In this document: positions 43,806 to 52,495 of the stretch, in pieces
How the letters are laid out: every line of letters begins with the position of its first letter
How positions within the stretch are numbered: position 1 is the first letter of the stretch
Origin: Bacillota bacterium
GTDB lineage: Bacteria; Bacillota; Clostridia; Lachnospirales; Lachnospiraceae
Direction of reading: 5' to 3'
Assembly: GCA_023415055.1 (NCBI GenBank)
Contig: JAEZLZ010000140.1
Span: forward strand, 51,198-115,197
Length of the DNA stretch: 64,000 nucleotides
Program-made: the position numbers and the translations under genes
Notes under the pieces: model-generated
What the model was told of the DNA's origin: nothing
Databases searched by the model: none
Seen by the model: the letters and a program-made list of their open reading frames with translations, nothing else

Positions 43806-44717
43806 ATGGAATATTTTCTTCGTCTTCTTAATACGCAAATGGTTCTATTCGTCTATATTCTAGTAGGTATGTATGCAAGAAAGAAAGCATTCATAACAAA
43901 AGATAATCAGCAGCAGTTAATTGATTTGATTTTAAAAATATTGATGCCATGTATGATTTTTAGCTCCTATGATCAGAAGATTACATTGGACGTCATGAAA
44001 AAGGCTGCAATGATTATCACGATCGCTTTCAGTATTTGTATCGCTGCAATTTATCTGGGAAAGCTGCTTTATAGAAAATATCCCTATGAAAAGAGCAGTA
44101 TTATGAAATATGGTACTATTGTTAACAATTCCGGCTTTGCAGGATTACCAATCTGCAGTGAAATATTTGGTGAAGTCGGTTTATTTTATGCATCCTTCTT
44201 TTTGATACCAAATCGTATCTTTATGTGGACTGCCGGCATTTCATTATTTGAGAAAGCAGATAACAAGACGAAATGGAAAAATGTTTTATTAAACCCTAAT
44301 ATTATTGCCGTTGAAGTAGGGCTATTGTTCAGTATTTTTTCAATAAGGCTCCCCAGCTTTATTAACTATTCCATTGAGCATATCGGAGCAACCGTATCAC
44401 CGATTTCCATGATGGTAGTTGGTGCAATTTTAGCTGATGTGGATCTAAAAACCATATTTGATAAAAGCGTTTTTTATATGGCTAGTATACGACTCGTTCT
44501 ACTACCGCTTCTTACCCTTGGAATTGCAACCTTGTTTCATCTGGATTCTACTGTTTCCGGAATTGCACTGGTTTTAACCTCAATGCCGGTAGGGACAACA
44601 ACAGCATTACTAGCAGCAAAGTACAATGCAGATGTTAATTTTGCATCTAAGTGTGTCTTTGTTACAACAATGCTGTCATTGATCACGGTTCCAATTCTAA
44701 TGATGCTAATCCATTAA
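43806..44717 (+). CDS. AEC (auxin efflux carrier) family transporter
   Basis: 303 residues, about 10 membrane segments. The start LLNTQMVLFVYILVGMYARK then DNQQQLIDLILKILMPCMIF and YGTIVNNSGFAGLPICSEIF are typical of bacterial AEC proteins such as the malonate/malate carriers. The C-terminal segment has VLTSMPVGTTTALLAAKYNAD. It is divergent from cdaR and convergent, with a 4-bp overlap, with the dehydrogenase gene. It may carry glycerate or another hydroxyacid. Confidence 0.85.
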   Translation: MEYFLRLLNTQMVLFVYILVGMYARKKAFITKDNQQQLIDLILKILMPCMIFSSYDQKITLDVMKKAAMIITIAFSICIAAIYLGKLLYRKYPYEKSSIMKYGTIVNNSGFAGLPICSEIFGEVGLFYASFFLIPNRIFMWTAGISLFEKADNKTKWKNVLLNPNIIAVEVGLLFSIFSIRLPSFINYSIEHIGATVSPISMMVVGAILADVDLKTIFDKSVFYMASIRLVLLPLLTLGIATLFHLDSTVSGIALVLTSMPVGTTTALLAAKYNADVNFASKCVFVTTMLSLITVPILMMLIH

Positions 44718-45649
44718 GCTTCCCGGTTATTAAAAAATTCAATGATTTGAGTTGCGCACCGATTGTTCATAGAGGTAAAGGTCTCTCTTGTAAAGGTCCC
44801 GATATGCGGAGTTAAATATGCATTTTCGCAGTATTGTAACGGTGAAGCAATATAAGGTTCATAATCAAATACATCAATATAAGCATTTCTAATTTTATTT
44901 TCTTGCAAAGCAATGATAAGGTCAGCTGTATTTACAATTCCACTCCTTGCGGTATTGATTAAGACAGAAGAGGGCTTCATCTGTTCAAAAGTAGCCATAT
45001 GAAACATATTTCTGGTTTCCTCCGTTAGCGGTACATTAATTGATATATAATCACTGGTTGAAATCAATGTTTCAAAATCTACGTAGCTTGTTTGATAAGC
45101 ATTTTCAGCTGCAGGATCCCTGTGCCGATAATAGCACTGAACCCTCATACCAAAGGCATTCGCACGTTTCGCAGTTTCTTTTGCAATAGATCCAAAGCCA
45201 ACCAGCCCTAACGTCCTTCCCGTCACTCCTTCTGATAGTCTACGGGACCATATCCCCTGTTTCATATCATTGAAATGCAGAGATAGCATTCTTGCGTTTT
45301 CCAGGATATAAGTCATAATTAGTTCAGCAACGGCAGCGCCAACAAGGCCCTCTGTACGTGTAATCTTTATTCCATAATTCATTGCAGCGGCTAGATCTAT
45401 ATTATCAACGCCGACGCCGCGTCGTGCAATCAGTTTCAGCTTCGTCAGTTCCCTCAGCATCTCACCGGTGTACTTTTCCAATCCAGCAAGCACCGCATCT
45501 GCATCCTTTAGTAGTAGAATCAGCTCTTTCGGAGAATAACGGGTCACATCGGGATGCTCTTCTACGATGAAACCGGATTGTTCCAGAAGATATTTTGCAT
45601 TCTGGTCGATTGAGGATACATTATTCGCAGTAATTATAACTTTATTCAT
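44714..45649 (-). CDS. D-2-hydroxyacid dehydrogenase (phosphoglycerate dehydrogenase-like)
   Basis: 311 residues from the ATG at 45649 behind AAGGAGG; the longer frame upstream is unlikely. NAD-binding TLGLVGFGSIAKETAKRAN (near 144), and the catalytic Arg/Glu/His in NTARSGIVN, DVFDYEPY and TPHIGTFT. Substrates of this family include 3-phosphoglycerate, hydroxypyruvate and glyoxylate. In this locus a hydroxypyruvate or glycerate reaction is the most reasonable guess. The lone dehydrogenase domain without ACT argues against a biosynthetic SerA. Confidence 0.85.
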   Translation of the reverse strand: MNKVIITANNVSSIDQNAKYLLEQSGFIVEEHPDVTRYSPKELILLLKDADAVLAGLEKYTGEMLRELTKLKLIARRGVGVDNIDLAAAMNYGIKITRTEGLVGAAVAELIMTYILENARMLSLHFNDMKQGIWSRRLSEGVTGRTLGLVGFGSIAKETAKRANAFGMRVQCYYRHRDPAAENAYQTSYVDFETLISTSDYISINVPLTEETRNMFHMATFEQMKPSSVLINTARSGIVNTADLIIALQENKIRNAYIDVFDYEPYIASPLQYCENAYLTPHIGTFTRETFTSMNNRCATQIIEFFNNREA

Positions 45650-45683
45650 GAAAGCCTCCTTAATGTTGTTCATGGATACGCAC

Positions 45684-45759
45684 AAAATAGTAAAGAATAA
45701 TTATATGCTGCGTATCGTAGTTCTTTACCAGCTCAAAGCTGGTAAGTTAAGACTATTTT
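45684..45759. repeat. Nested palindromes upstream of the hydroxyacid dehydrogenase
   Basis: AAAATAGT (45684-45691) pairs with ACTATTTT (45752-45759). Inside, GTAAAGAA (45690-45697) pairs with TTCTTTAC (45721-45728), and TTACCAGC (45725-45732) pairs with GCTGGTAA (45738-45745). It lies just before the dehydrogenase start. It may be a leader structure, an operator, or a terminator remnant. Confidence 0.45.
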
Positions 45760-45856
45760 AATTGAGCAAAAGGAAACCGTCTATAGTCAAAAAAGAGAAA
45801 TCAAGGTATAGATTTGAAATGTTTAATTTTTTTAAGATGAAATTAATGGATGAAAC

Positions 45857-45964
45857 GTGAAACATAATGAAAAAGGAATTCTTTTTGCAAAAAATGAAAT
45901 GAAAAAGTGAAACATTAATTTCGATTTTTGAAAATTTGATATAATTGTGCAAAATGCCTATAAT
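45857..45964 (+). promoter_or_regulatory. Promoter of the hexarate operon with upstream direct repeats
   Basis: TTGATA (45936-45941), 17 bases, TATAAT (45959-45964). The 9-mer GTGAAACAT occurs at 45857-45865 and 45907-45915, 50 bp apart, and could bind a regulator such as CdaR or the PrpR-like protein. The flanking sequence is very AT-rich. Nothing else is seen in 45760-46072. Confidence 0.6.
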
Positions 45965-46072
45965 ATTATTATGTCATATTACGATAGAATGAAAAATTAA
46001 TAAATGATATACTGATTTCAGAAACAAAAATAGCAAATATGCACTATTACATTTATTAGGAGGTAGTGAAAA

Positions 46073-46957
46073 TTGAAATTAGGATTTATCGGACTAGGCA
46101 TTATGGGAAAACCCATGAGTAAGAACTTAATCAAAGCAGGGCATGAACTTGTGGTATGCGATTTTAATAAGGCAGCTGTAAGTGAGCTGGTTGCATTAGG
46201 AGCAAAACCTGCTGAAAATGGTGCAGAGGTTGCAAAGGAATGCAATGTGATTATCACGATGCTTCCCAATTCACCACATGTAAGAAATGTTTCACTTGGT
46301 GAAAATGGTATTTCAGATACAGCAAAGCCGGGTACCGTAGTAATCGACATGAGTTCCATCGATCCGGTGGAAAGCAGATCAATCGGTGAAGCACTTGGCC
46401 AAAAGGGAATTGAGTTATTGGATGCGCCGGTAAGCGGTGGAGAACCAAAGGCAGTTGATGGAACCCTTTCGGTTATGGTTGGCGGAAGGAAGGAGACCTT
46501 TGATAAATACTATGACCTTTTAATGGTTATGGCGGGCTCAGTAGTATATGTAGGTGAGCTTGGTGCCGGAAACATTGCGAAGCTTTCTAATCAAATTATA
46601 GTTGCATTAAACATTGCCGCCATGTCAGAAGCTTTAACCTTAGCGAAGAAAGCGGGAGCTGATCCGGAACTGGTATATCAGGCAATTCGCGGAGGTTTAG
46701 CAGGCTCAACGGTACTGGATGCAAAGGCCCCTATGGTTTTGAATAGAAAATTTGATCCTGGCTTCCGTATCGAATTACACATTAAGGACTTAAATAATGC
46801 GTTGAATGCATCCCATGCAGTTAGTGCTCCACTTCCTTTAACCTCTCAAGTAATGGAAATTATGCAGGCATTAAAGGCAGATGGACATGAGAAAGAGGAT
46901 CATTGCAGTATAGTAAAGTATTATGAAAAACTCGCAAACATTATTGTTGAAAAGTAA
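46073..46957 (+). CDS. garR: Tartronate semialdehyde reductase (2-hydroxy-3-oxopropionate reductase)
   Basis: 294 residues, beginning at a TTG with AGGAGG 8 bases upstream and no better start. Family signatures of the beta-hydroxyacid dehydrogenases are all present: LGFIGLGIMGKPMSKNL (NAD site, 3-19), DAPVSGGEPKAVDGTLSVMV (substrate site, 117-136) and GAGNIAKLSNQ with catalytic Lys170. It reduces tartronate semialdehyde to D-glycerate. It is the first gene of the operon, followed by glucarate dehydratase. Confidence 0.92.
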   Translation: MKLGFIGLGIMGKPMSKNLIKAGHELVVCDFNKAAVSELVALGAKPAENGAEVAKECNVIITMLPNSPHVRNVSLGENGISDTAKPGTVVIDMSSIDPVESRSIGEALGQKGIELLDAPVSGGEPKAVDGTLSVMVGGRKETFDKYYDLLMVMAGSVVYVGELGAGNIAKLSNQIIVALNIAAMSEALTLAKKAGADPELVYQAIRGGLAGSTVLDAKAPMVLNRKFDPGFRIELHIKDLNNALNASHAVSAPLPLTSQVMEIMQALKADGHEKEDHCSIVKYYEKLANIIVEK

Positions 46958-46978
46958 ATAAATGATAAAAAGGAGAAT

Positions 46979-48310
46979 ATGTCTATGACACCAACAATTC
47001 AAAAAATGGAAGTTTATCCTGTCGCCGGCAAAGATAGTATGCTTTTAAACTTAAGCGGTGCGCATTCTCCCTACTTTACCCGTAATATTGTTATTTTAAC
47101 TGACAGCAATGGTGAAAAAGGTGTCGGTGAAGTACCAGGTGGTGAAAAAATCACGAAGGCTTTGGAGGCTTCCATTGATTTAGTTGTAGGAACCAGTGTT
47201 GGTGATTACAAGAATACGGTATTGAAGGTTAAGAATTCCTTACAGGGTCAGGAGAACGATGTACGTGGTGCTCAAACCTTTGATTTAAGAACCGGCGTTC
47301 ATGTATTGACCGCAATAGAAACCCCTTTGCTGGATCTGTTGGGAAAACATCTGGGAGTACCGGTTGCATCTCTACTGGGTGATGGAATGCAACGTGATAA
47401 GGTCAGAATGCTAGGCTACCTATTCTATGTAGGTGACCGTAAGAAAACTGATCTGGCTTATGACAGCTACCCGGATGCAGAATGCGAATGGTATCGTCTG
47501 CGTCATGAAGAAGCTTTGACTCCGGAAGCGATTGTAGCTCTTGCAAAGGCTTCAAAAGAAAAATATGGGTTTTCAGACTTTAAATTAAAGGGTGGTGTAT
47601 TAGAGGGTAAGGAAGAAATCAAAGCAATCCGAGCTTTAAAGGAAGCATTTCCTGAAGCAAGAATTACACTCGATCCGAACGGAGGGTGGTTATTAAAGGA
47701 TGCTATTGAACTTTGCAAGGACATGCATGGAATCTTAACGTATTGTGAAGATCCGTGTGGTGCAGAGGGAGTATTCTCCGGTCGTGAAATTCTGGCTGAG
47801 TTCAGACGCGCAACAGGACTTCCCACTGCAACTAATATGATTGCAACTGACTGGAGAGAAATGACCCACTCCATCGCGCTGCAGTCTGTAACTATTCCAC
47901 TGGCAGATCCTCACTTCTGGACGATGTCAGGCTCGGTACGTGTTGGTCAGCTGTGTCATGATTTAGGATTAACCTGGGGATGCCATTCCAACAATCATTT
48001 TGATATATCTCTTGCGATGGTTGCACATACAGCAGCTGCGGTTCCGGGTGAAATTAATGCAATCGATACTCACTGGATTTGGCAGGAGGGTATTGAGAGA
48101 CTGACAAAGGAACCGATGCAAATGGTGGATGGATGTATAGAAATCCCGAAGAAGCCCGGTCTTGGTATTGAAATTGATATGGATCAGGTTCTGGCAGCTC
48201 ATGAAATATATCAGAAGAACTGTCTGGGTGCAAGAAATGATGCAATTGGAATGCAGTACTTGATCCAGGGGTGGAAATTTGATCCTAAGAGACCTTGCTT
48301 GGTAAGATAA
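46979..48310 (+). CDS. gudD: D-glucarate dehydratase
   Basis: 443 residues, enolase superfamily, normal for GudD. Start TPTIQKMEVYPVAGKDSMLL, then AHSPYFTRNIVILTDSNG, catalytic lysines in FSDFKLKGG, metal-binding Asp in ITLDPNGGW, Glu in YCEDPCG, Asn in TATNMIATDW, and the catalytic His in GCHSNNHFDISL. It dehydrates glucarate to 5-keto-4-deoxyglucarate. Either of two ATGs six bases apart could be the start; the second has the better spacing from AAGGAG. Confidence 0.95.
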   Translation: MSMTPTIQKMEVYPVAGKDSMLLNLSGAHSPYFTRNIVILTDSNGEKGVGEVPGGEKITKALEASIDLVVGTSVGDYKNTVLKVKNSLQGQENDVRGAQTFDLRTGVHVLTAIETPLLDLLGKHLGVPVASLLGDGMQRDKVRMLGYLFYVGDRKKTDLAYDSYPDAECEWYRLRHEEALTPEAIVALAKASKEKYGFSDFKLKGGVLEGKEEIKAIRALKEAFPEARITLDPNGGWLLKDAIELCKDMHGILTYCEDPCGAEGVFSGREILAEFRRATGLPTATNMIATDWREMTHSIALQSVTIPLADPHFWTMSGSVRVGQLCHDLGLTWGCHSNNHFDISLAMVAHTAAAVPGEINAIDTHWIWQEGIERLTKEPMQMVDGCIEIPKKPGLGIEIDMDQVLAAHEIYQKNCLGARNDAIGMQYLIQGWKFDPKRPCLVR

Positions 48311-48398
48311 TTACTTAAGAGAATAAGCTATTATCCCTCACATGCGCAAAGGAACGCAGATATGAGAATGATACAACAATAAAGAAAGAGGTGAGGAC

Positions 48399-49289
48399 GT
48401 GAATTTTAAACCACATGGTATCATACCGCCAATTATAACACCACTTACCGAGGATGGAAAATTCAATGAACCGGTTTTTCGTCAAATGATCAATTTTTTG
48501 ATTAATGAAGGTGTTCATGGAATATTCCCCTTAGGTACTACAGGAGAGTTTTACGCATTCACAAATGAAGAAGTAAAGCACATCTTATCGGTTGCGATGG
48601 ATGAGGCAGCGGGCAGAGTACCTGTATATGCAGGTGCAAACCACATTACTACAAGAGGGGTCATTGAACTTGTAAAAATTGCAGAAGAAGTAGGCTGCGA
48701 TGCGGTGTCAGTATTAACACCAATGTTTATCTCGCAGACACAGGAAGAAATCTATGAATTCTATAAGCATATTGCCGCAAGTACAAAGCTTCCGATTATC
48801 ATCTACAATAATAAGCCGAAGACAAATGTTACTTTAGAACCGGCAACAGTAGCAAAATTGGCACTGATCGATAATATCGTTGGTGTAAAAGATAGTACCG
48901 GTGATTTTACCAATACAGAAGAGTATCTAAGATTAACAAGAAATAATGAAAACTTTTCTGTATTACTGGGAAGAGATACATTAATTTATGCAGGGTTATG
49001 CTATGGTGCATCCGGAGCAATTGCATCCTGTGCTAATATTGCACCGAGAATTGCTGCTGATATCTATGATAAATATGTAGCAGGAGACTTAAAGGGAGCA
49101 TTGGAAGCACAATATAAACTGGCTCCGTTAAGAATCGCTTCCAATATGGGTACATTCCCTGCAGTAATCAAAGAGGGTCTTGTAATGAGAGGCTATGAAG
49201 TAGGTAAATGCCTAGATCCAATTGCAGAACTTCATCCTGATCAAAAGGAAAAACTAAGAATTGTATTAAAAGAATTGGATTTAATCTAG
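48399..49289 (+). CDS. DapA-family lyase (5-keto-4-deoxyglucarate dehydratase or aldolase)
   Basis: 296 residues from a GTG behind AAAGAGGTGAGG. The DHDPS/NAL family features are GIFPLGTTGEF (41-51), IIIYNNKP (Tyr136) and the Schiff-base Lys164 in VGVKDSTGDF. Enzymes of this family acting on 5-keto-4-deoxyglucarate either dehydrate and decarboxylate it or cleave it to pyruvate and tartronate semialdehyde. Here tartronate semialdehyde reductase and glycerate kinase are encoded nearby and no ketoglutarate semialdehyde dehydrogenase is seen, so I favour the aldolase role, in place of the usual GarL. Confidence 0.8.
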   Translation: MNFKPHGIIPPIITPLTEDGKFNEPVFRQMINFLINEGVHGIFPLGTTGEFYAFTNEEVKHILSVAMDEAAGRVPVYAGANHITTRGVIELVKIAEEVGCDAVSVLTPMFISQTQEEIYEFYKHIAASTKLPIIIYNNKPKTNVTLEPATVAKLALIDNIVGVKDSTGDFTNTEEYLRLTRNNENFSVLLGRDTLIYAGLCYGASGAIASCANIAPRIAADIYDKYVAGDLKGALEAQYKLAPLRIASNMGTFPAVIKEGLVMRGYEVGKCLDPIAELHPDQKEKLRIVLKELDLI

Positions 49290-49308
49290 CCGGCAAAGGA
49301 GTAAATCA

Positions 49309-50826
49309 ATGGAAGCACCTTTGTATATACGCATTAAGGAGTGCGATAATGTTGCAATCACAGTTAATACGATAAAAAAAGGGACAACAGTATTAGATGG
49401 TGTATTGGCAAATGAAGACATTCCTCAGGGACATAAAATTGCTTTAACGGATATTCCAGAGAATAAAGAAATAATTCGTTATGGAGTCGTATTGGGGTAT
49501 GCATTGAAGGACATAAAAAAAGGGGATTGGATTAATGAAAAAATGCTGGAGCTTCCAACACCTCCCGATGTAGAGCATATGAACTATGCTGTCAATCTGG
49601 CTGATCGCTTGCCAATGGCGCCGGTACGAACCTTTGAAGGCTATAGAAATCCGAACGGAGGCTATGCCGGAACACGAAATATATTGGCAATCAATACAAC
49701 AGTGCAGTGTGTTACCGGAGTGCTGAATATAGCGGTAGAGAGAATTAAGAAAGAGCTTCTTCCACTATACCCCAATGTAGATGATGTAGTCCCAATCAAT
49801 CATGCATACGGATGCGGTGTGGCGATAAATGCACCCAATGCAGTTATCCCCATCAGGGCCTTAAGAAATATCGCACGTAATCCAAATTTCGGTGGTGAGC
49901 TAATGGTAGTTGCTTTAGGCTGTGAAAAGCTTACCGTTGAAATGTTACTTCAGGAAAATGAAATAAACTCTGATAATGTTATTGTACTACAGGAACAGCA
50001 AGGCTTTGAGGCTATGATAAAAGCGATTATGGATATGGCTGAAAGTAAGCTGAAAAGACTGAATGAAAGAAAAAGAGAAACTCTGCCACTATCCGATTTA
50101 TGCATTGGTATGCAATGTGGAGGAAGTGATGCATTTTCAGGTATCACCTCTAATCCATCTGCCGGATACGCAGCAGATATGCTGGTTGAAGCCGGAGCTA
50201 CCGTGATGTTTTCTGAAGTTACGGAGGTACGCGATGGAGTTCATATACTGGCTGAGCGCTGTATCAATAAAGAAGTTGGGGACAAGCTGGCAAGGGAAAT
50301 GAAGTGGTATGATCATTATTTAGATGAGGGTAGAGTGGACCGCAGTGCCAATCCGACCCCGGGTAATAAAAAGGGTGGTTTATCCAACATAGTTGAAAAA
50401 GCAATGGGGTCCATTGCTAAATCAGGAACATCACCCATTGTCGAAGTTCTCTCCCCTGGAGAACTACCAAGCAAGAGAGGACTAATCTATGCGGCAACAC
50501 CTGCGAGTGATATTGTATGCGGACCAATGCAATTGGCTTCAGGAATAACGCTTCAGGTATTTATGACAGGCAGAGGAACACCCTATGGCTTAGCTGCTGC
50601 GCCGGTAATTAAAGTATCATCAAGATCGAATCTTAAGAGTATCTGGGAAGATTTGATTGATGTAAATGCAGGAGCTATAGCAACGGGGGAAGCCACGATA
50701 GAACAGGTTGGAACTGAGCTCTTCCACCTGATTGTTGATGTGGCTAGCGGACGAAAGAAATCATGGGCGGAGCAATACCATCTATACAATGATTTATGTA
50801 TATTTAACCCGGCTCCGATTACATGA
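49309..50826 (+). CDS. garD: Galactarate dehydratase (UxaA/GarD family)
   Basis: 505 residues. An N-terminal SAF domain (LYIRIKECDNVAITVNTIKK, to about 95) is followed by the large altronate/galactarate dehydratase domain: FEGYRNPNGGYAGTRNILAI, NHAYGCGVAINAPNAVIP, VVALGCEKLTVEMLL, IGMQCGGSDAFSGITSNPS and FSEVTEVRDGVHILAER. Conserved Cys/His residues bind the metal. It gives the same 5-keto-4-deoxyglucarate as GudD. It starts 19 bases after the DapA-family gene. Altronate dehydratase is the alternative, but the context favours galactarate. Confidence 0.9.
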   Translation: MEAPLYIRIKECDNVAITVNTIKKGTTVLDGVLANEDIPQGHKIALTDIPENKEIIRYGVVLGYALKDIKKGDWINEKMLELPTPPDVEHMNYAVNLADRLPMAPVRTFEGYRNPNGGYAGTRNILAINTTVQCVTGVLNIAVERIKKELLPLYPNVDDVVPINHAYGCGVAINAPNAVIPIRALRNIARNPNFGGELMVVALGCEKLTVEMLLQENEINSDNVIVLQEQQGFEAMIKAIMDMAESKLKRLNERKRETLPLSDLCIGMQCGGSDAFSGITSNPSAGYAADMLVEAGATVMFSEVTEVRDGVHILAERCINKEVGDKLAREMKWYDHYLDEGRVDRSANPTPGNKKGGLSNIVEKAMGSIAKSGTSPIVEVLSPGELPSKRGLIYAATPASDIVCGPMQLASGITLQVFMTGRGTPYGLAAAPVIKVSSRSNLKSIWEDLIDVNAGAIATGEATIEQVGTELFHLIVDVASGRKKSWAEQYHLYNDLCIFNPAPIT

Positions 50827-50872
50827 TATTTCTAAAAACAAAAACACTAAATAATAAAAGGAGAGAAATATT

Positions 50873-51904
50873 ATGAAGAAATTTATTGCTTTAATGCTGG
50901 TAGCTATGATTACAATGACTACATTTACAGGCTGTGCAACCAAGAAAAATGAAGACTCCTTCGACGGAAGACAGGTTAGAATTGTAATTGGCTCTACTTC
51001 CACCTCCGGCGATACCTACATGATCTCAGATCTTTGTAACCGTTATTTATCAAGTGAATTGAAGATGAACAGCAAGATCGATGCTGTTGGTGCAGGTCCC
51101 GCATATGACGCAATCGCAACAGCAAAACCCAATGGTGATACCATCATGATGATGCATGACGGAGCTTATCTTGGAGTGTTATTTGGCTCCTTCGAAGATA
51201 AGTATGATTTAGAAAACTATGAAATTGGACCTCTTTATGGTATTAATGCAGGTTCAGGATTTGGCGCAAAGGCCGATGCTCCTTACAATAATATGAAAGA
51301 ATTAGCAGATTACTTAAAGGCAAATCCGGATTATCAGGTACGTATTGCAATTGAATCCGGTAGCGTTTCCCATTTGGGCTTCGTTGTATATTATGATTGG
51401 GTTAAGAACACCTATGGTGATGATGTTGCAAAGCAGATTATTGCAGTAGTAGGTGGTAGTACAGCTGAAAAATGCCAGATGTTATGGGATGGTAACGTTG
51501 ATGTAATTTTTGCTGATTATTCTTCCTTATTTACCTACACAGAAGAAGGCGTAGAAGCTAAGATTAAGATGAAGTATATGGGATTACTTGATAATATTGA
51601 AGGTATTGATGTTCCATCCTTTGCGGATTTGGGAATTACCTATAACGGCGAGGAATTCAGATTTGCAAAAGACTTTGCTATATACTTCCCGAAGGGAACT
51701 CCTCAAGCATTAATTGATGAAATGGATGCAGCAGTGAAAGCAGTTTGTGAGAATCAGGAATACGTTGCTTCTATGAATAAGTTAACCTATACGGTAAATT
51801 ATAAGTCAGCGGCTGAAACCAAGGAATTCATTTATGCAAAGAGAGAATTAGCAAGAGATATTATTGATAATGCACCTTCTCTGGATGAATTGACAGCTCA
51901 GTAA
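50873..51904 (+). CDS. Tripartite tricarboxylate transporter binding protein (TctC family)
   Basis: 343 residues with a lipoprotein signal (KKFIALMLVAMITMTTFTGC, Cys21). The mature part follows the Bug/TctC fold: RQVRIVIGSTSTSGDTYMIS in the first beta strand and loop, AIATAKPNGDTIMMMHDGAY, GSVSHLGFVVYYDWV and KDFAIYFPKGTPQALIDEMD. It captures a dicarboxylate outside the cell for the TctB/TctA pair that follows. In this operon glucarate or galactarate is the likely ligand. Confidence 0.9.
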   Translation: MKKFIALMLVAMITMTTFTGCATKKNEDSFDGRQVRIVIGSTSTSGDTYMISDLCNRYLSSELKMNSKIDAVGAGPAYDAIATAKPNGDTIMMMHDGAYLGVLFGSFEDKYDLENYEIGPLYGINAGSGFGAKADAPYNNMKELADYLKANPDYQVRIAIESGSVSHLGFVVYYDWVKNTYGDDVAKQIIAVVGGSTAEKCQMLWDGNVDVIFADYSSLFTYTEEGVEAKIKMKYMGLLDNIEGIDVPSFADLGITYNGEEFRFAKDFAIYFPKGTPQALIDEMDAAVKAVCENQEYVASMNKLTYTVNYKSAAETKEFIYAKRELARDIIDNAPSLDELTAQ

Positions 51905-52018
51905 TTGGCTAAAGTATATAGATCAATACTTTTATCTGTACACAACAGGAAGATACGGTGGGGTATTGATTAGAAGAATCGATTTTATCAATAGAAAAGT
52001 GTTTGAGTAATTCAACAT

Positions 52019-52049
52019 GGGTGGGATGTAGGACCCCTATATCCCACCC
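52019..52049 (+). promoter_or_regulatory. Intercistronic hairpin between tctC and tctB
   Basis: GGGTGGGAT-G-TAGG pairs with CCTA-T-ATCCCACCC around ACC, with one internal mismatch, and an A-run and the tctB ribosome site follow. It is not a typical terminator; it may protect the upstream mRNA end so that more binding protein than membrane protein is made. Confidence 0.6.
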
Positions 52050-52067
52050 AAAAAAAGGAGGATTCTG

Positions 52068-52475
52068 ATGGCGGACTTATTTCGAATAAAGGTTGTCTAT
52101 TCTACATCACATCTTTTGTTTCCAAAAATTATTATTACCATACTGATAATTTTAGCTGTTATTATGTTGCTTCAGCGAATTGTGGATACGAAGAAGAATA
52201 AGAAACCATTCTTTAATAAGGAATTTAAATTCTTTGATAAAGATTGCGATAAAGTGAAATTGGCAGGAAGTGCTATCTTATTGGTTGCATATTGCGTTGC
52301 CATGAATTACATTGGTTTTATTGCAGGTAGCATTATATTTATTTCTCTATTCCATATTCTATATGCGGAGAAGAGAACACTAAAAAGAATTCTTACATCA
52401 ATTGGGATATCCTCAGTAGAAACTCTTTTAGTTTGGTACGTGTTTTCTCAATTGTTATATGTTACATTACCGTAG
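52068..52475 (+). CDS. Tripartite tricarboxylate transporter small membrane subunit (TctB family)
   Basis: 135 residues with four membrane segments (about 18-38, 63-80, 84-100 and 110-132) and a charged loop KKNKKPFFNKEFKFFDKD. Size, topology and position between TctC and TctA match TctB, which varies greatly in sequence. AAAGGAGG precedes the ATG. TctA follows about 20 bases later. Confidence 0.85.
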   Translation: MADLFRIKVVYSTSHLLFPKIIITILIILAVIMLLQRIVDTKKNKKPFFNKEFKFFDKDCDKVKLAGSAILLVAYCVAMNYIGFIAGSIIFISLFHILYAEKRTLKRILTSIGISSVETLLVWYVFSQLLYVTLP

Positions 52476-52495
52476 AGAAAGGGTAGGTGAGTTAT

